In this document: in pieces, positions 46,748 through 57,421 of the stretch | Layout: the number at the start of each line of letters is the position of its first letter | Numbering within the stretch: the stretch's first letter is position 1 | Assembly: GCA_000827325.1 (NCBI GenBank) | Contig: KN832871.1 | Span: 2,604,001-2,668,000, forward strand | DNA length: 64,000 nt | From: Oidiodendron maius Zn | Taxonomy: Eukaryota > Ascomycota > Leotiomycetes > Myxotrichaceae | Direction: 5' to 3' | Position numbers and translations under genes: made by a program | The notes under the pieces: generated by a model | Seen by the model: the letters and a program-made list of their open reading frames with translations, nothing else | Told to the model about the DNA's origin: nothing | Databases searched by the model: none

Positions 46748-48065
46748 ATGGCGTACCTGCACCAGTTCGATTATATCTTCGCTATCGGTATGATCTTCTG
46801 TTTCCTCGATGCCTGGAATATCGGTGCGAACGACGTTACAAACTCCTTTGCAAGTTCGGTTTCCTTGAGATCTCTAACAATACAGCAAGCTATGTGCATT
46901 ACTATAGTTATGGAGTTTGCGAGTGGTTTTGGTGTTCAGTATATTTCCAGTCTCGATACTAAGTTTGCACGATTAGCAAAGCAGCATGTAACATCTCCTT
47001 AGAGCCCAAATGGCAGATACTATCCGTTTAAAGATTCTTAGTGTCAAGGCATTTGGACAAGAACCCGCTATTCTCATGGTCGGAATGACCGGCGATCTCA
47101 TCTCGTTGTCCGTCGCACTGGCCGTAACTACGCGCTTTGGAATGCCCAATGCTTGTTTCAATCACCCACGACATTACTGGCGGTGTTATTGGTGTTGGTA
47201 TTGCGTCCCTGGGTGCTCGTGGAGTTAACTGGGATGGTGCGGTGTATCTCAGGTATTTGCTCCAGCTATTGCGGTGGCTTTAGTTCCATCATCTTCCTTT
47301 TCACCAACAATGGTGTCCTGAAGAGAAAACCCGGTTCGGGCACCATTCATTAGTGAGTGTATCAGTCTTCTTACTTACCCCCGCCATTCTGTGCAGTAAG
47401 TCTAAATTCTAATGGCCTCCACATGTCAGTTTCATTGACTAACTCGTCAGTGCCCATCGTTTAGAAAGGAGCTGCTTGCGCACCTTTAGCCATTGCCAAG
47501 TGGAGACCGGGCATATATATTGGTGTCATCTTGGACACGACACTGGTCGTTGGCAGAAGGGATATTCCTCTTGCATTGCCTCTACCGCAAGTTGATCAAA
47601 GACGACAGGCAACTTAAATGGTACCACGTCTTTACGAGACCTTTATTACTTAGGAGAGATGTGGAAGTCATTTAGAACTTCTATCGTGGGCATAGGACCA
47701 GTGCAGAGCTCCCAGCGGACGGTACAGAGATTCCCAACCAGCTAATGACATTGAGGCTAGCACACCTCTTACGGAGACAACAGAAAGTAGCAATCATGAC
47801 GCTGGCTTTAGCATTGCGTCTGATGCGGCTGCCGAGAAGGTTGTTCAATAGAAGCCGAAAGGCAAGTTGAATGCATTAAAGAATTTTTCTACTGTCACTA
47901 GAAAGGCGATTTTTCCGCGGTGTCGAGATTGACATAGTTTCCACGCAAAAGCAAACTCGCTCCTTTCCTGGCAACCTGAGGAGATGCATGCACGCGCGGG
48001 GTTCACTATGACAACAAGGCCGAGCATACCTATCCTTTCCTCCAAGTTCTGATTGCCTCTACTGT
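46748..48065 (+). pseudogene. Na+/phosphate symporter relic, PHO89/pho-4 type
   Basis: A good start (MAYLHQFDYIFAIG) and the family signature FLDAWNIGANDVTNSFASSV are preserved. A possible 65-nt intron (about 46938-47002) leads to MADTIRLKILSV. Then seven extra bases near 47145 break the frame before VSITHDITGGVIGVGIASLGARGVNW. Later pieces include IIFLFTNNGVLKRKPGSG near 47290-47345 and HYDNKAEHTYPFLQVLIASTV near 48005-48063, with stop codons and shifts between them. The C-terminal half, including the second GANDV signature, is absent. PHO89-type proteins import phosphate with sodium at alkaline pH. The relic stops about 600 bases before the DDHD gene start. Confidence 0.85.
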
Positions 48066-48669
48066 CTTGCTGAAGATCGAGACAGGGAGAAGGAGATTAG
48101 TTGTTAATCAATGCAAGAGGAGTATATAGAACATTACTGTGCCGTTTGTTGTGGTGGCGGCAGCATAAATTTGGAATATCTCATTACCTACAATCCAGAA
48201 AATGCCATGTAGAGCATTCTTTCCGTAAACTAAATAAGCATTTTACAGATCGTTAGTTCTCGCCCAGCAAGGCGCAAGAATCCGTGACGGCTTACTCAAC
48301 TCCATCACCTGAGCGTATCTGCAGTGGTGTCGTATCAGTCTCGCTTACAGAGGAGCACTCTACTATCAGCCTTTCAGCCAGGATCCATCAACCCATCCCA
48401 GCGAGCAGAAACGTCGAACATATACCTACTAAATATCGTCGCATCCCTAGCGGAGCCTTGAAATTGAATGGTCAACCTCTGCAGGCCCTGATCCTCCCAC
48501 TCTTCCACAAATTGCAGCCTCGGTCAAATTGGCCTACTTAATCAAGCATCTTGCGCAGCACGCCCCCAGGTCCGTCTCCAGAAACGTCGCCCAGAGCATC
48601 CTCAAATCGACCACAGCCTGGAAAACTGCCCTGGAGGTGGCTGGTCGGTGTGACCGCCGCGCTGAGAAG
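48066..48669. promoter_or_regulatory. Upstream region of the DDHD phospholipase gene
   Basis: 604 bases between the end of the permease relic and the chosen ATG. The frame of the downstream gene is open back to 48451 but has no ATG there. A small upstream ORF of seven codons starts at 48468. No other element recognised. Confidence 0.4.
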
Positions 48670-51600
48670 ATGGAACCCATATCCGAGAATAAGTCTGAGA
48701 AGGCAGAGAAATCCTATTTCAGCGCCGCAGTCGAATCTGTTACTCCGTGGGGCAGTTTCTCGCGATCTTCCACGCCAAAACCTACAACCACGACTTTTAC
48801 AGGCGAAGGTTCGGGATTGAGGAATCAGCATGGTGGATACCAGAGTCCATTTCAGTCTCAGGGACTAGCTGCGGCAAAATACCCAGGCGATTGTCCACCT
48901 ATGAATGCAAGGTGGTTCTATGCAGTTGATGTATGTCTGCATTTATAAATAACTATACACCCCAAATACCAGCTAATGAATCTTTTGACTAGATCCCCAA
49001 GTGGAAGCCTAAGCTTTTGAGAAATGATAAAGAGGACTCGAAGCCAGCTCCAGCGCCGAAGAAATTCGTTACGTTTTCTGAACACGACTCGCGAGCGATA
49101 GAAGTTGCATATCAAAAACTTGCCAGCGGAAATGACGGACAGATCAAGGAACCACCGGCTGAGGACAATAGTGACATCGGAGTGCGGCTGCAAAGTTCTG
49201 GAAAGAAGTTGAGTCAGGGCACAAGTGAAGCTGGACAGGATGAGAATCCAAGCGGAAAGGTCAAGGTTCCTGTTCAGGAAGACTATCTCTTTGATGTTGA
49301 TGTCGAACGACGCGAATTACTTCCTGTCTACTGGCTTGGACCTATATATGAAGTCCGCAGGGGATCGTGGTTTTACCAAGAAGGATCGAGCCTACGGCCT
49401 TGCGACGAAAATCTAGCAACTCAATTGGAAGAAGGGTACCTCAAGGTCAAACCTTTTAGATATCCTAAGCAGCCAGAAAAGCCACCAAAATCGAATAATG
49501 ATCAGAAATCACTGGGAGTTGGCGGAAATCGAAGTAGGTCTGGCTCCGCAGAAGTGACACCAAAGGCTTCAGTGGAAAACCTACGGGCCGCAACTCAGCA
49601 GAGCGTGGATGACGCTGTAAACGGAGCTTCTGCGCCGACCCCACATCAACCGCAGACTTATCGTCTGTTCGGGACCTATATGAACTCCATTGTGACTTAT
49701 CAAGACTCAACGGTTGCCTGGCTCTCGGCAGATAGCATCATGTCAAGAGTCAGCAGCACAGTATACCAAAAATTTGCAGGCGGTGGGTATCTTGGCGGGG
49801 TTAAGCTCGTTCGAGGATACACAGAGCCGGGAAAATCCAAAGATCAACCTGCAGGTGAGAAGTCCGGCCAACCTCCAAATACTGCGGCTATGAGACCACC
49901 AAACCTGCCTCCAATGTTGCAGCAAGATGAACGACAGAGGAAATTGCTGAAGAGGAGGTCGGCGCCACCTACTACCGCACATCCTGACAAGGAATCTGAC
50001 CACCACGAAGCCGCGCTCTCATCATTACCAACCGAACTCGACCCGGAGCTAGAGGCTGAAGCTGTGAGAAAGCGAGACGAAAAGGAGATCCAGAACGATT
50101 ATAATGGACGAGAAGGTGAAGATCAAGGGCGTGAAATTGAGCATTTGATCCTCGTCACTCACGGCATTGGGGAGAAGATTGGAAGAATGAATTTCGTGCA
50201 TAATGTGAATGTTCTTCGAAAGACACTTAAGAGCGTTTATTCGAGTTCCGCAGATTTGCAGGCCCTTAACTCTGAAATCGACAAGCTGCCCAAGAATTGC
50301 AGGATTCAAGTTCTACCGGTTTGTTGGCGCCATCTTCTCGACTTCCCAAAGAAGGGCGCAAGACAAAATCGAAAAGAGCATGATCTAGGCGAGACATATG
50401 GCGACGAAGATGAGTACCCAAGCCTGGAAGATATCACAATTGAAGGAATACCCTTTATTAGATCATTAGTTACTGATCTTGCCTTGGTACATTCTCCTTT
50501 TATAACGGCCGTAGAACGGACTGACAAGGGTATAGGATATTCTTCTCTACCAGAGTGCATACAGAGAGCATATTAGCCGTATTGTCACTGATGAGTCCAA
50601 CCGAATCTTTGACCTCTTTCTTCAAAGGAACCCGTATTTCAAAGGCAAAGTAAGCCTTGCCGGCCACTCTCTTGGGTCCGCAGTGCTGTTCGATATTCTA
50701 TGCCGGCAAAAGGACGAAGCAAAAAGGCCCAAAACTGCCGCTGACAAACGGCACCATAAGAGTCGGTCATCAATCAGCAGCAAGTCGCATGCGATGAACT
50801 TGGACTTCAACTTTGACGTAGAGCATTTTTATTGTATGGGATCGCCAATTGGAATTTTCCAGATGCTGAAATCAAGGACAATTGCTGGCAGGCATCAGCC
50901 TGATGCCATGCCTACCGAGTCACCCATGGATCCAGACTACCTTCATGACCCCTATTTTGGTCCGGCATCAGGCTCAGCCTTCTCTGTCGGTGATAATATT
51001 TCTACTAGAACTGGTCTACCCCTGACCGTGTCCTCACCAAAATGCGCTCAGCTGTACAACATAATTCATCCCGCAGACCCTATTGCTTTTCGCCTTGAGC
51101 CACTCATTGCTCCAGCTATGTCCTCCATGAAACCCCAGGCGCTTCCATATACGAAGAAGACTATGGCAGCTAGCGTTAGTGGAATCGGTGCTAAGGTTGG
51201 CCAGAGCGTCAGCGGCTTATGGACCAGCTTCAGTTCCGGAATTGCAAGCAGTTTGCTAAATCGAAGTCTTGGCCTGACCAATGACGACGTAGCAAGAATG
51301 GAAACTGCAACCACTCAAACTCGCTCCCGAAATGGTTCTCAATCTCAAACCCAGCCGCAGTCAGTAGGTGCAGGCACTAATATATCAGGTGGAGGCGTTG
51401 TACAAGATATTCCAACTATGCAAAGAGAGATGAACAATGAGAAAAAGAAGCAACTAGCCGAGGATACGGCAGCTGCTGATAGAGATGGGAGCCGAGCAAA
51501 AGCGCCTACTTTGATTGATGACGAAATTGAGACGCTCTACGATGGATTCCAAAAACGACAGAAAGATAAGCAGCCTGAGGAAGATGCACAGAATGACCAG

Positions 51601-51889
51601 GATGAAGCAGAAGAGCGAGGCAGGAAGCTTAAGAGAGAGGAGATGAAAGTCAGGGCTTTGAATCAGAATGGTAGAGTAGACTTCTGTATTCAAGAGTAAG
51701 TTATCTTTCTAGCATCAGAAGACTGCTATTCTAATTCCTACAAGGAGCGTCCTCGACTTCAACCCAATAAACACTATGGCATCCCACCTATCATACTGGG
51801 CAGACGAAGACGTCAGTCACTTCATGATGTCGCAGCTCTTATCAACCCACAGGACATTTTCACGGCCAGATAAGAATTCATTGAAATAG
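48670..51889 (+). CDS. DDHD-domain phospholipase (PA-PLA1 type, yeast Ddl1-like)
   Basis: Four exons: 48670-48930, 48993-50486, 50536-51695 and 51745-51889, 1019 residues; introns 49-62 nt. The N-terminal block KSYFSAAVESVTPWG and CPPMNARWFYAVD precede a WWE-like region (LLPVYWLGPIYEVRRGSWF). The hydrolase core begins with EHLILVTHGIG; the nucleophile motif GHSLGS lies near residue 627. The DDHD domain follows: FDVEHFYCMGSPIG, then LYNIIHPADPIAFRLEPL, then VDFCIQESVLDFNP across the last intron and SHLSYWADEDV. The family cleaves fatty acid from the sn-1 position of phosphatidic acid and related lipids at mitochondria or Golgi. The start is the first in-frame ATG after a stop at 48448, though an upstream coding exon is possible. 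Confidence 0.9.
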
Positions 51890-52231
51890 ACCGATAGGCC
51901 CGAGGTAGACTTGTAAATTTTGCGGAGACTACGCTAATATATAGCTCTTTCGAAAGCTTAGGCGTTTAGGATTCAGGCACGGACGGCTTTTGAGATTGAG
52001 ATTTATGGATAGATGCTAGCAAGTGTCATTAGAATACTTGGATTTAATATTTCAATCTGTGCCAATAACGCCTAGATATTGATACCATATTACCATCACA
52101 TCGTCATAGACTAGACTAGGTCATAACGAGCTGCATAGTGGACCGATGCATACCCTAATTTGCTCCTCGTTTTTTCATGGATAAGGAACCGCTGGAGATC
52201 GTCAACCTCGTGAAATTACATCAGTAGCTTC
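51890..52231. other. Convergent 3' flanks
   Basis: 342 bases between the DDHD gene and the convergent repeat-protein gene. AT-rich, no gene seen. Confidence 0.5.
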
Positions 52232-54283
52232 CTACCCCGTGGGCTGCACCTGCGTCTTCCTATACGATGATGTACTGCCGGCAAATTCACGGTCCAAATG
52301 TGAAGCCTCCGCTCTCAACCTTTCTACTTCCCTCCGTATGGCCTCGGCCTCTTCATAAACCACACTTGCCTCCTCCAACTTCCTGACCCTCTCCTTATCA
52401 GGGACATTCACGCTTGTTGCAGCTGCCCTTATCCCGCCAGCCACCGTCTCCTTAACAAGCGCCTCGTGCTCCAGCTCTCTAGCTTGTTCTCGCAGAGCAT
52501 TAGACTCGGGGGAGGCTGTTGTCGGATCAACTGTGTAACCTGGTGCATATGCGCCTGGCATATCCTGTCCCGGGTTTTTGTTTGACGGTGTTTGATAGCC
52601 TATATCTGCTCCCCTTATGACTCCAGTTACGAGTCCCTCTGAATGGTGAGATGGCTTGGATGATCCGGAATGGTGGCATTCTCTACTCTCGTGGCTGCCA
52701 TGACCTCTCCTAGACTCCCTAACAACTCTTTTACCTTCTTTTTTACCTTCTCTTTTCGCTCTTCTGCGCTCTTTCTTGGCAATTTTCTTGGCAGCGCGGC
52801 GCTCTTTCTTGGCCTGCTTCTTCGCTTGTTTGTGGGCTTTCTTCAACTCTTTCAGTTCTTTCTTCAATCCAACAAAACCTGTGTGGGCAGCCTCAAACTC
52901 TCGGGACGAGCTTGAATCCGAAGACGAGGAACTAGAGGAGCTAGAACTTGACGACGAGGATGAGGAGTGACGTCTTCTGTGATCTGTCTGGTGGTGATGT
53001 CGTCCACCCCAACGTCCGCCTCCACGGCCACAGCCATGCCCACAACCACGATCTCGGTCTCGGCCACGACCACGTTCATGATGGTGGGGATGCTGATGGT
53101 CATAATGATAATGATAACGATAACCACTTGCAAAATGAGGGTGTCGTGCTTCAGATGACTTTCTTGTCTCATCAGGAAATTGTCCTTGATCATTCGACCT
53201 GCCTTTCTCATCGGGGATATCTGGTGCAGACGAAAGATTGAGCTTCTCATCTGGTGTCTCGCGCGTCCCAACTCCCCATCCTCCCAGACGCACCCCTCTT
53301 GATGTCGCCGAAAACCTACCAAGACGGAAGCCCTCATTATCCGCAACAAGCATGTTCCCAATCCTGAAGCCATTGGAATCGGCAACTAACCCGTTCCGCC
53401 CAATTCTGAAGCCCCTCGAATCAGCAACTACACCGTTCCTCCCAATGCGGAATCCATCGTTGTCGGCAACAATGGGGCCAATTCGAACGCCAGTCGTATT
53501 AGGCCCTACTCGCCCAGCGCCCCATCCCATTGGTCTCTGGCCAGGTGGGATACGTTCGCCCCGAAGTGTACTCGGGTGGGGGCCGGAAGGAGGTTCCGAC
53601 GGAATTAATTTAATATGCACTCCGCGAGGTAAGAAGAAGCCTTCATTCCAGAACCGCACTGTAGCCTCGACGGCACTCAATTGTTCTGGGCTAAGCGGCA
53701 GTGCTGGGGATTGGTGAGGAGGATCAGGTCGAGTACCGGCATGGAGGAAATTTGTTCGTGAATTGGCATCTGACCCTAGTGCAAGCCGATGCATCTGGTC
53801 ATTTACCGATTCTTCCTTGAGCTCCTCATCTGCCGCGTCATTTCTGCTGCCAGTAGTGTGATCTGGAAGTACGTAGCTACATTCATGTCAGTGACGCTGA
53901 TGACGGCGGCAACGGGGTCTGTACTTGACAAAAGTCAACCAATCTTGGTGAGTGAGGTCATTTGATAGAAAGACTTGTTCTGGTTCAGGGTATGACAAGT
54001 CTTCGGGTCCCGTCCCAGAGGTGATGTGGATGCTATGGATTATCGGCGGTCCGGAAGGATGGATATGTACAGGCCGCGACTCGAAATATTCCTCAGCAGA
54101 AGCCGGGGAAATATGAGAGCGATCATCGTCAACTGTACCAAAGTGCCCAGATCCCCTTATAGAGGAGTGATCTCCTATAGACGTCGCCGGAGTCAATATA
54201 AGGTTGGATGCGGGGCTTGAATCGGTCTCAGAATATGGAGGTGGAGGGGCTTCCATGGTGGGCTCCATTATGGGACGGCGCAT
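52232..54283 (-). CDS. Hypothetical repeat-rich protein with PPxY, 14-residue repeats and KK-rich coil
   Basis: Exons 54283-53925 and 53876-52232 encode 667 residues; the 48-nt intron joins LTFV to NYVLPDH. In order the protein shows a PPPPYSE motif near the N-terminus (possible WW-domain ligand), a DWLTFVNYVLP block, a conserved-looking VRFWNEGFFLPRGVHIKL block, five to six imperfect 14-residue repeats of the type GFRIGRNGLVADSN (about residues 250-320), a His/Arg/Gly-rich stretch, a run of serines, a lysine/arginine coiled coil (KKELKELKKAHKQAKKQ and onward) and a helical C-terminus. The FWNEGFF-PRG region is familiar from unnamed ascomycete proteins. No enzyme signature. Multiple in-frame ATGs exist; the first is used. 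Confidence 0.8.
53283..53491 (-). repeat. Tandem 14-codon repeat in the hypothetical protein gene
   Basis: Five to six imperfect copies encode G-[FV]-R-[IL]-G-x(3)-[LV]-V-A-D-[SN]-x. Copies two and three are the most alike (GFRIGRNGVVADSR and GFRIGRNGLVADSN). The DNA copies differ at many third positions, so the array is old rather than a recent expansion. Confidence 0.85.
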
Positions 54284-54814
54284 GATATATTTCAAGCTTT
54301 ATTTGAGTTTCACACAGAAGATATTATGATGACCTTCTGGAGCGGATGTTTGGAGTTATATTTTATCTGATTATATGAAAGTCGTCTCGGCCGAAGTCTG
54401 ACGCGGCAGATCAGGCAGCAAAATTCGGGCTTATCTTATGGCGGGGTTGGGATTACCCGACACTCTAAGAAGCTTAAAATCCGCTGATACAGCCTCACTT
54501 CCCTCTTTATACAAGTATGTCACACACCTCTAGTTCCACTCGTACTGCCGCATATTTATAAACTAGTAGACACAGGGCTGAAAAGCCTCGATAGAGAGAA
54601 TGGCCGAATATCCCCGTATCTAAGGCTGCGTATTCAATTCCACGATGGTGCGGCGAGCCCGGTGGTTAGATGGTATGCTCTCTCTGGCCATGTCAGTAGC
54701 AAAACATCGTGCGTGATTTGCCATTGTTTCAATGGTTTGCAAGAATTTTATAGCGCAGCTTCTATCCCCTGTTATACACAACGCATCGATACATACTTGC
54801 CTCCAAAAGCATCT
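54284..54814. other. Promoter of the repeat protein and GCD7 3' flank
   Basis: 531 bases. A tRNA A-box-like sequence lies near 54662 but has no partner B box. No gene called. Confidence 0.5.
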
Positions 54815-56384
54815 TCAAAATTGAAGCTCCGGCTTATGGAAATTAATATCCTCCGGTTTGTAATGATCAGCAACAATTCTGTAGAGGTATGACGGGGCGT
54901 GTGCGCCCCTATGTAGAATTAGTAAGGAACTTGAAAGTCATGGCAAAGGTTCTTACAGGTTGGTAATGTAGAGATCAACAAGATCAGGAGGTACATAGTC
55001 AAACACCGGGTTGTCTACCTCTAGATTCTCCACGAGCGAACCATCGTCGTACCCAATAATGTTTCCAGGGTCGCCGTATTCAATGAGCGATTCGAATTCA
55101 AATGGATATTCGGGACTGAGCTTATAGATACCACTGACAACAATGACTGGTGTCCGGTGAACCTTGGCAGCTTTTGCAATAATGCGAGCACCAGCAGCAG
55201 CGATTAGACCGCCATTGGCAATAACAGCATGCGTGGCTAAGATTACCTTATTGACTCTCGACATGATTGCAAATATACTGGCGTCAGTCATGAGAATGAC
55301 AGTTATGCCTGCAGCTGCAAGTGGCTTCAAGAATGCCTCAGTGCTCATATCATCACCACCCCCTTCGTTATCTTGACGGACCTTCCCGGTGACTGCGATA
55401 TGGGTCCCCTCATGGTCGTTAGGGTAGGATTCCGCAATTATGACAGTGAACTGCCGTTTATCGGCAGCCTTCAACAAAAACTTCTGGACAGTTCGCGATG
55501 AAGTGTGGGTGAGGATAAGCTCGTTGGAATGAATGTGCTCTTGAGCATATGCGGCGATTTGGTCATCCACTTGGTTCAACTCGTCAATAATCTCCTCAAT
55601 TCCACTGATAATCTCGGCCTTCAAATCTTTCGAGTGCGAAACCATCCTTTGCGCCAAAGTCGCTGCATTAACTGCTGGTTTATCATGAGCCGAGCTAGTA
55701 CCTGGTGGTGTTGAAGTTGGAGAAGGGGTGGCGGAGAGAAGATTGAACATGGATTGTTGAACGGGGACTCCATTTAACATCGCAAACGAAGTATGTGAAG
55801 TCATTAACAGAGGTCGATGACCTAGTGACCTCGAGCCCATTACCTCATCGCCATGGAAATCGTCCGCGGAGTACGAAGTGTGACCCGACTCAGACCGCCG
55901 GAGAGGAATGGAAACTGCATCAGTCTTCAGCGACGCTGCCTCCTTGTGTGGCAACGTCGGCGAGCCTATCTGACTGGTGGCTGCAGAATCGCTAGCATCT
56001 TCCCGGTCCTCCTTGGCTTCATCTCTTATCATGCCAAGGACTCGACGAATAATGTTTCCAACGACCATCTCACGCGGTTGAGCATCGATAAGTCGTTGTC
56101 CGACCTCCTGTATGCGCTCCAGAAGCTTGCCAATGTCTGTCCACCGAAACTTTGCGACGACTCGAAGAAGGAGATGAGCTGTTGCCATTGCGCATGGTCT
56201 AGAATTCCGAATCTGCCTCCTTTTGAGTAGCCTAGCATCTGTTAGCTATCTGTAGATGATGGAAGCACTCCTCAAACTTGACGCACGAAATCAAATTCTC
56301 AATAGATGACTCTAACGGCTGTGTTTTGAGCGACTTCAAGTATACACCCAAGTTTGGCGCATATCCAGCTTGCAGGGACGGCAT
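54815..56384 (-). CDS. gcd7: Translation initiation factor eIF2B subunit beta
   Basis: Three exons on the minus strand: 56384-56278, 56219-54957 and 54908-54815, 487 residues. The first splice (58-nt intron, donor GTTTGA, acceptor AAG) joins ENLISCVK to RQIRNSRPCAMATAHLL and restores the conserved eIF2B N-terminal helix region. The C-terminal Rossmann-like domain contains ILTHTSSRTVQKFLLKA, FTVIIAESYPNDHEG, VILMTDASIFAIMSRVNKVI, and VIANGGLIAAAGARIIAKAA. The last intron (48 nt) leads to GAHAPSYLYRIVADHY and a TGA. eIF2B exchanges GDP for GTP on eIF2, and beta is part of its regulatory subcomplex sensing phosphorylated eIF2 alpha. A Ser/Pro-rich insert of about 100 residues splits the N- and C-terminal domains. 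Divergent from NEM1. Confidence 0.95.
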
Positions 56385-57417
56385 GGCTGGGTATGTTGAG
56401 TGCAGCTTGGTGTCTGACAAGGGAAGATTTTGCTTGTGGATTGTGAGTATTTGTGATCAAAAGATCGAAGACGAACAAGATGATATTAACTAACGATTCC
56501 TCTGACTCACGCTACGAGACAGGACGCGAAATCGTGAGGTCTTTCTTATACATTTATAATTGAAATGCTTTCTGGTTATCTATAAAGCTTTGGTAGAAAT
56601 TCTTCTTATTACAGCAATAATCTAGTTCTATAATAGTGTCTCTACCAGTATATGAGGTCTACCCAATGATAGCGGCATTTCCCCTTGTGGCCAAAACGGA
56701 AATGTTCTATGCCCGGCTAGCCGGAGTTTAGCCGACACGTGGTCATCTCCGACGGTCAGCACCTCGGGATGTCGTAAGGCACAAACCACTACTTTCTGCA
56801 GTTTCAGCTATAAACTTGCGATTTGGAACTATAACAGATCATAAATAGAGAGCATACCCCAAATATATATGTAAACTGTGTTAACATAAAAATTCTTTTG
56901 GTTCCAGCTGTAGTGCTAACCACCTTTACAGGAATGCCAGCATCCGCCCCGCCCGCTTGAGCTACGGCAGATCGGTTGAACAAACGAAAGTCAGCAGCGA
57001 CAGCTCCAACATCAATCAACCTTCAACCTCACCACTACTCTACTTCGAACCCCGCAAGAGTCCGTCAGTATCCCTTGTCAATGTTAATCACCGGCGCATT
57101 TCCTCGTCCCTGTTAATACGAGCTGGACCTTCACCCTCCTCCACCTGTGCCAGTCTGCGCAATATGTCCATGCCTAAACGCGACGCTCCGTTCCCAAGTT
57201 AACCACCATCACCCACAGCCCATCCTGAAGCATACGAGAACATTCAGTGAGATAGGTCCCGGTTGTCGCTTTAAACGACACCACTGTTCTTCGTAGCTCC
57301 CAGCTCTTTCACGGCAGTGAACACCGGACATTCACAAACCCTCTCCAAACCATCCTTGTTTACACGAACCTGTCCTCCCTAGTCCCACCCGTCTTTCTTC
57401 ATGGCTCAAATTGGACA
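56385..57417. promoter_or_regulatory. Divergent promoter region of gcd7 and nem1
   Basis: About 1.03 kb between divergent starts. It holds a perfect palindrome CCGGCTAGCCGG at 56713-56724, a CACGTG box at 56736-56741 and a short upstream ORF next to the nem1 start. No gene of its own was seen. Confidence 0.5.
56713..56741. promoter_or_regulatory. CCGGCTAGCCGG palindrome plus CACGTG box
   Basis: A perfect 12-bp palindrome containing CGG-N4-CCG (Zn2Cys6-type inverted triplets) lies 11 bases before a CACGTG E-box. They are about 330 bases from the gcd7 start and about 680 from the nem1 start. Binding factors are not known. Confidence 0.4.
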
Positions 57418-57421
57418 ATGA
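57401..57421 (+). promoter_or_regulatory. Upstream ORF overlapping the nem1 start (ATGA)
   Basis: ATG at 57401 opens a six-codon ORF (MAQIGQ) whose TGA at 57419-57421 overlaps the nem1 ATG at 57418-57420 in the form ATGA. If the transcript starts upstream, ribosomes would meet this ORF first and would have to reinitiate or leaky-scan. Confidence 0.6.

Noticed and set aside
48451-48669. Upstream in-frame extension of the DDHD gene
   Set aside because: Open frame without any ATG and with no visible splice from an upstream exon; left out of the gene model.
52864-53385. 173-codon minus-strand frame overlapping the repeat protein
   Set aside because: Shadow of the repeat and polyserine regions in another frame.
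54655-54730. tRNA-like A box (TGGTTAGATGG)
   Set aside because: No B box (GGTTCGANTCC type) and no acceptor-stem pairing follow within tRNA distance.
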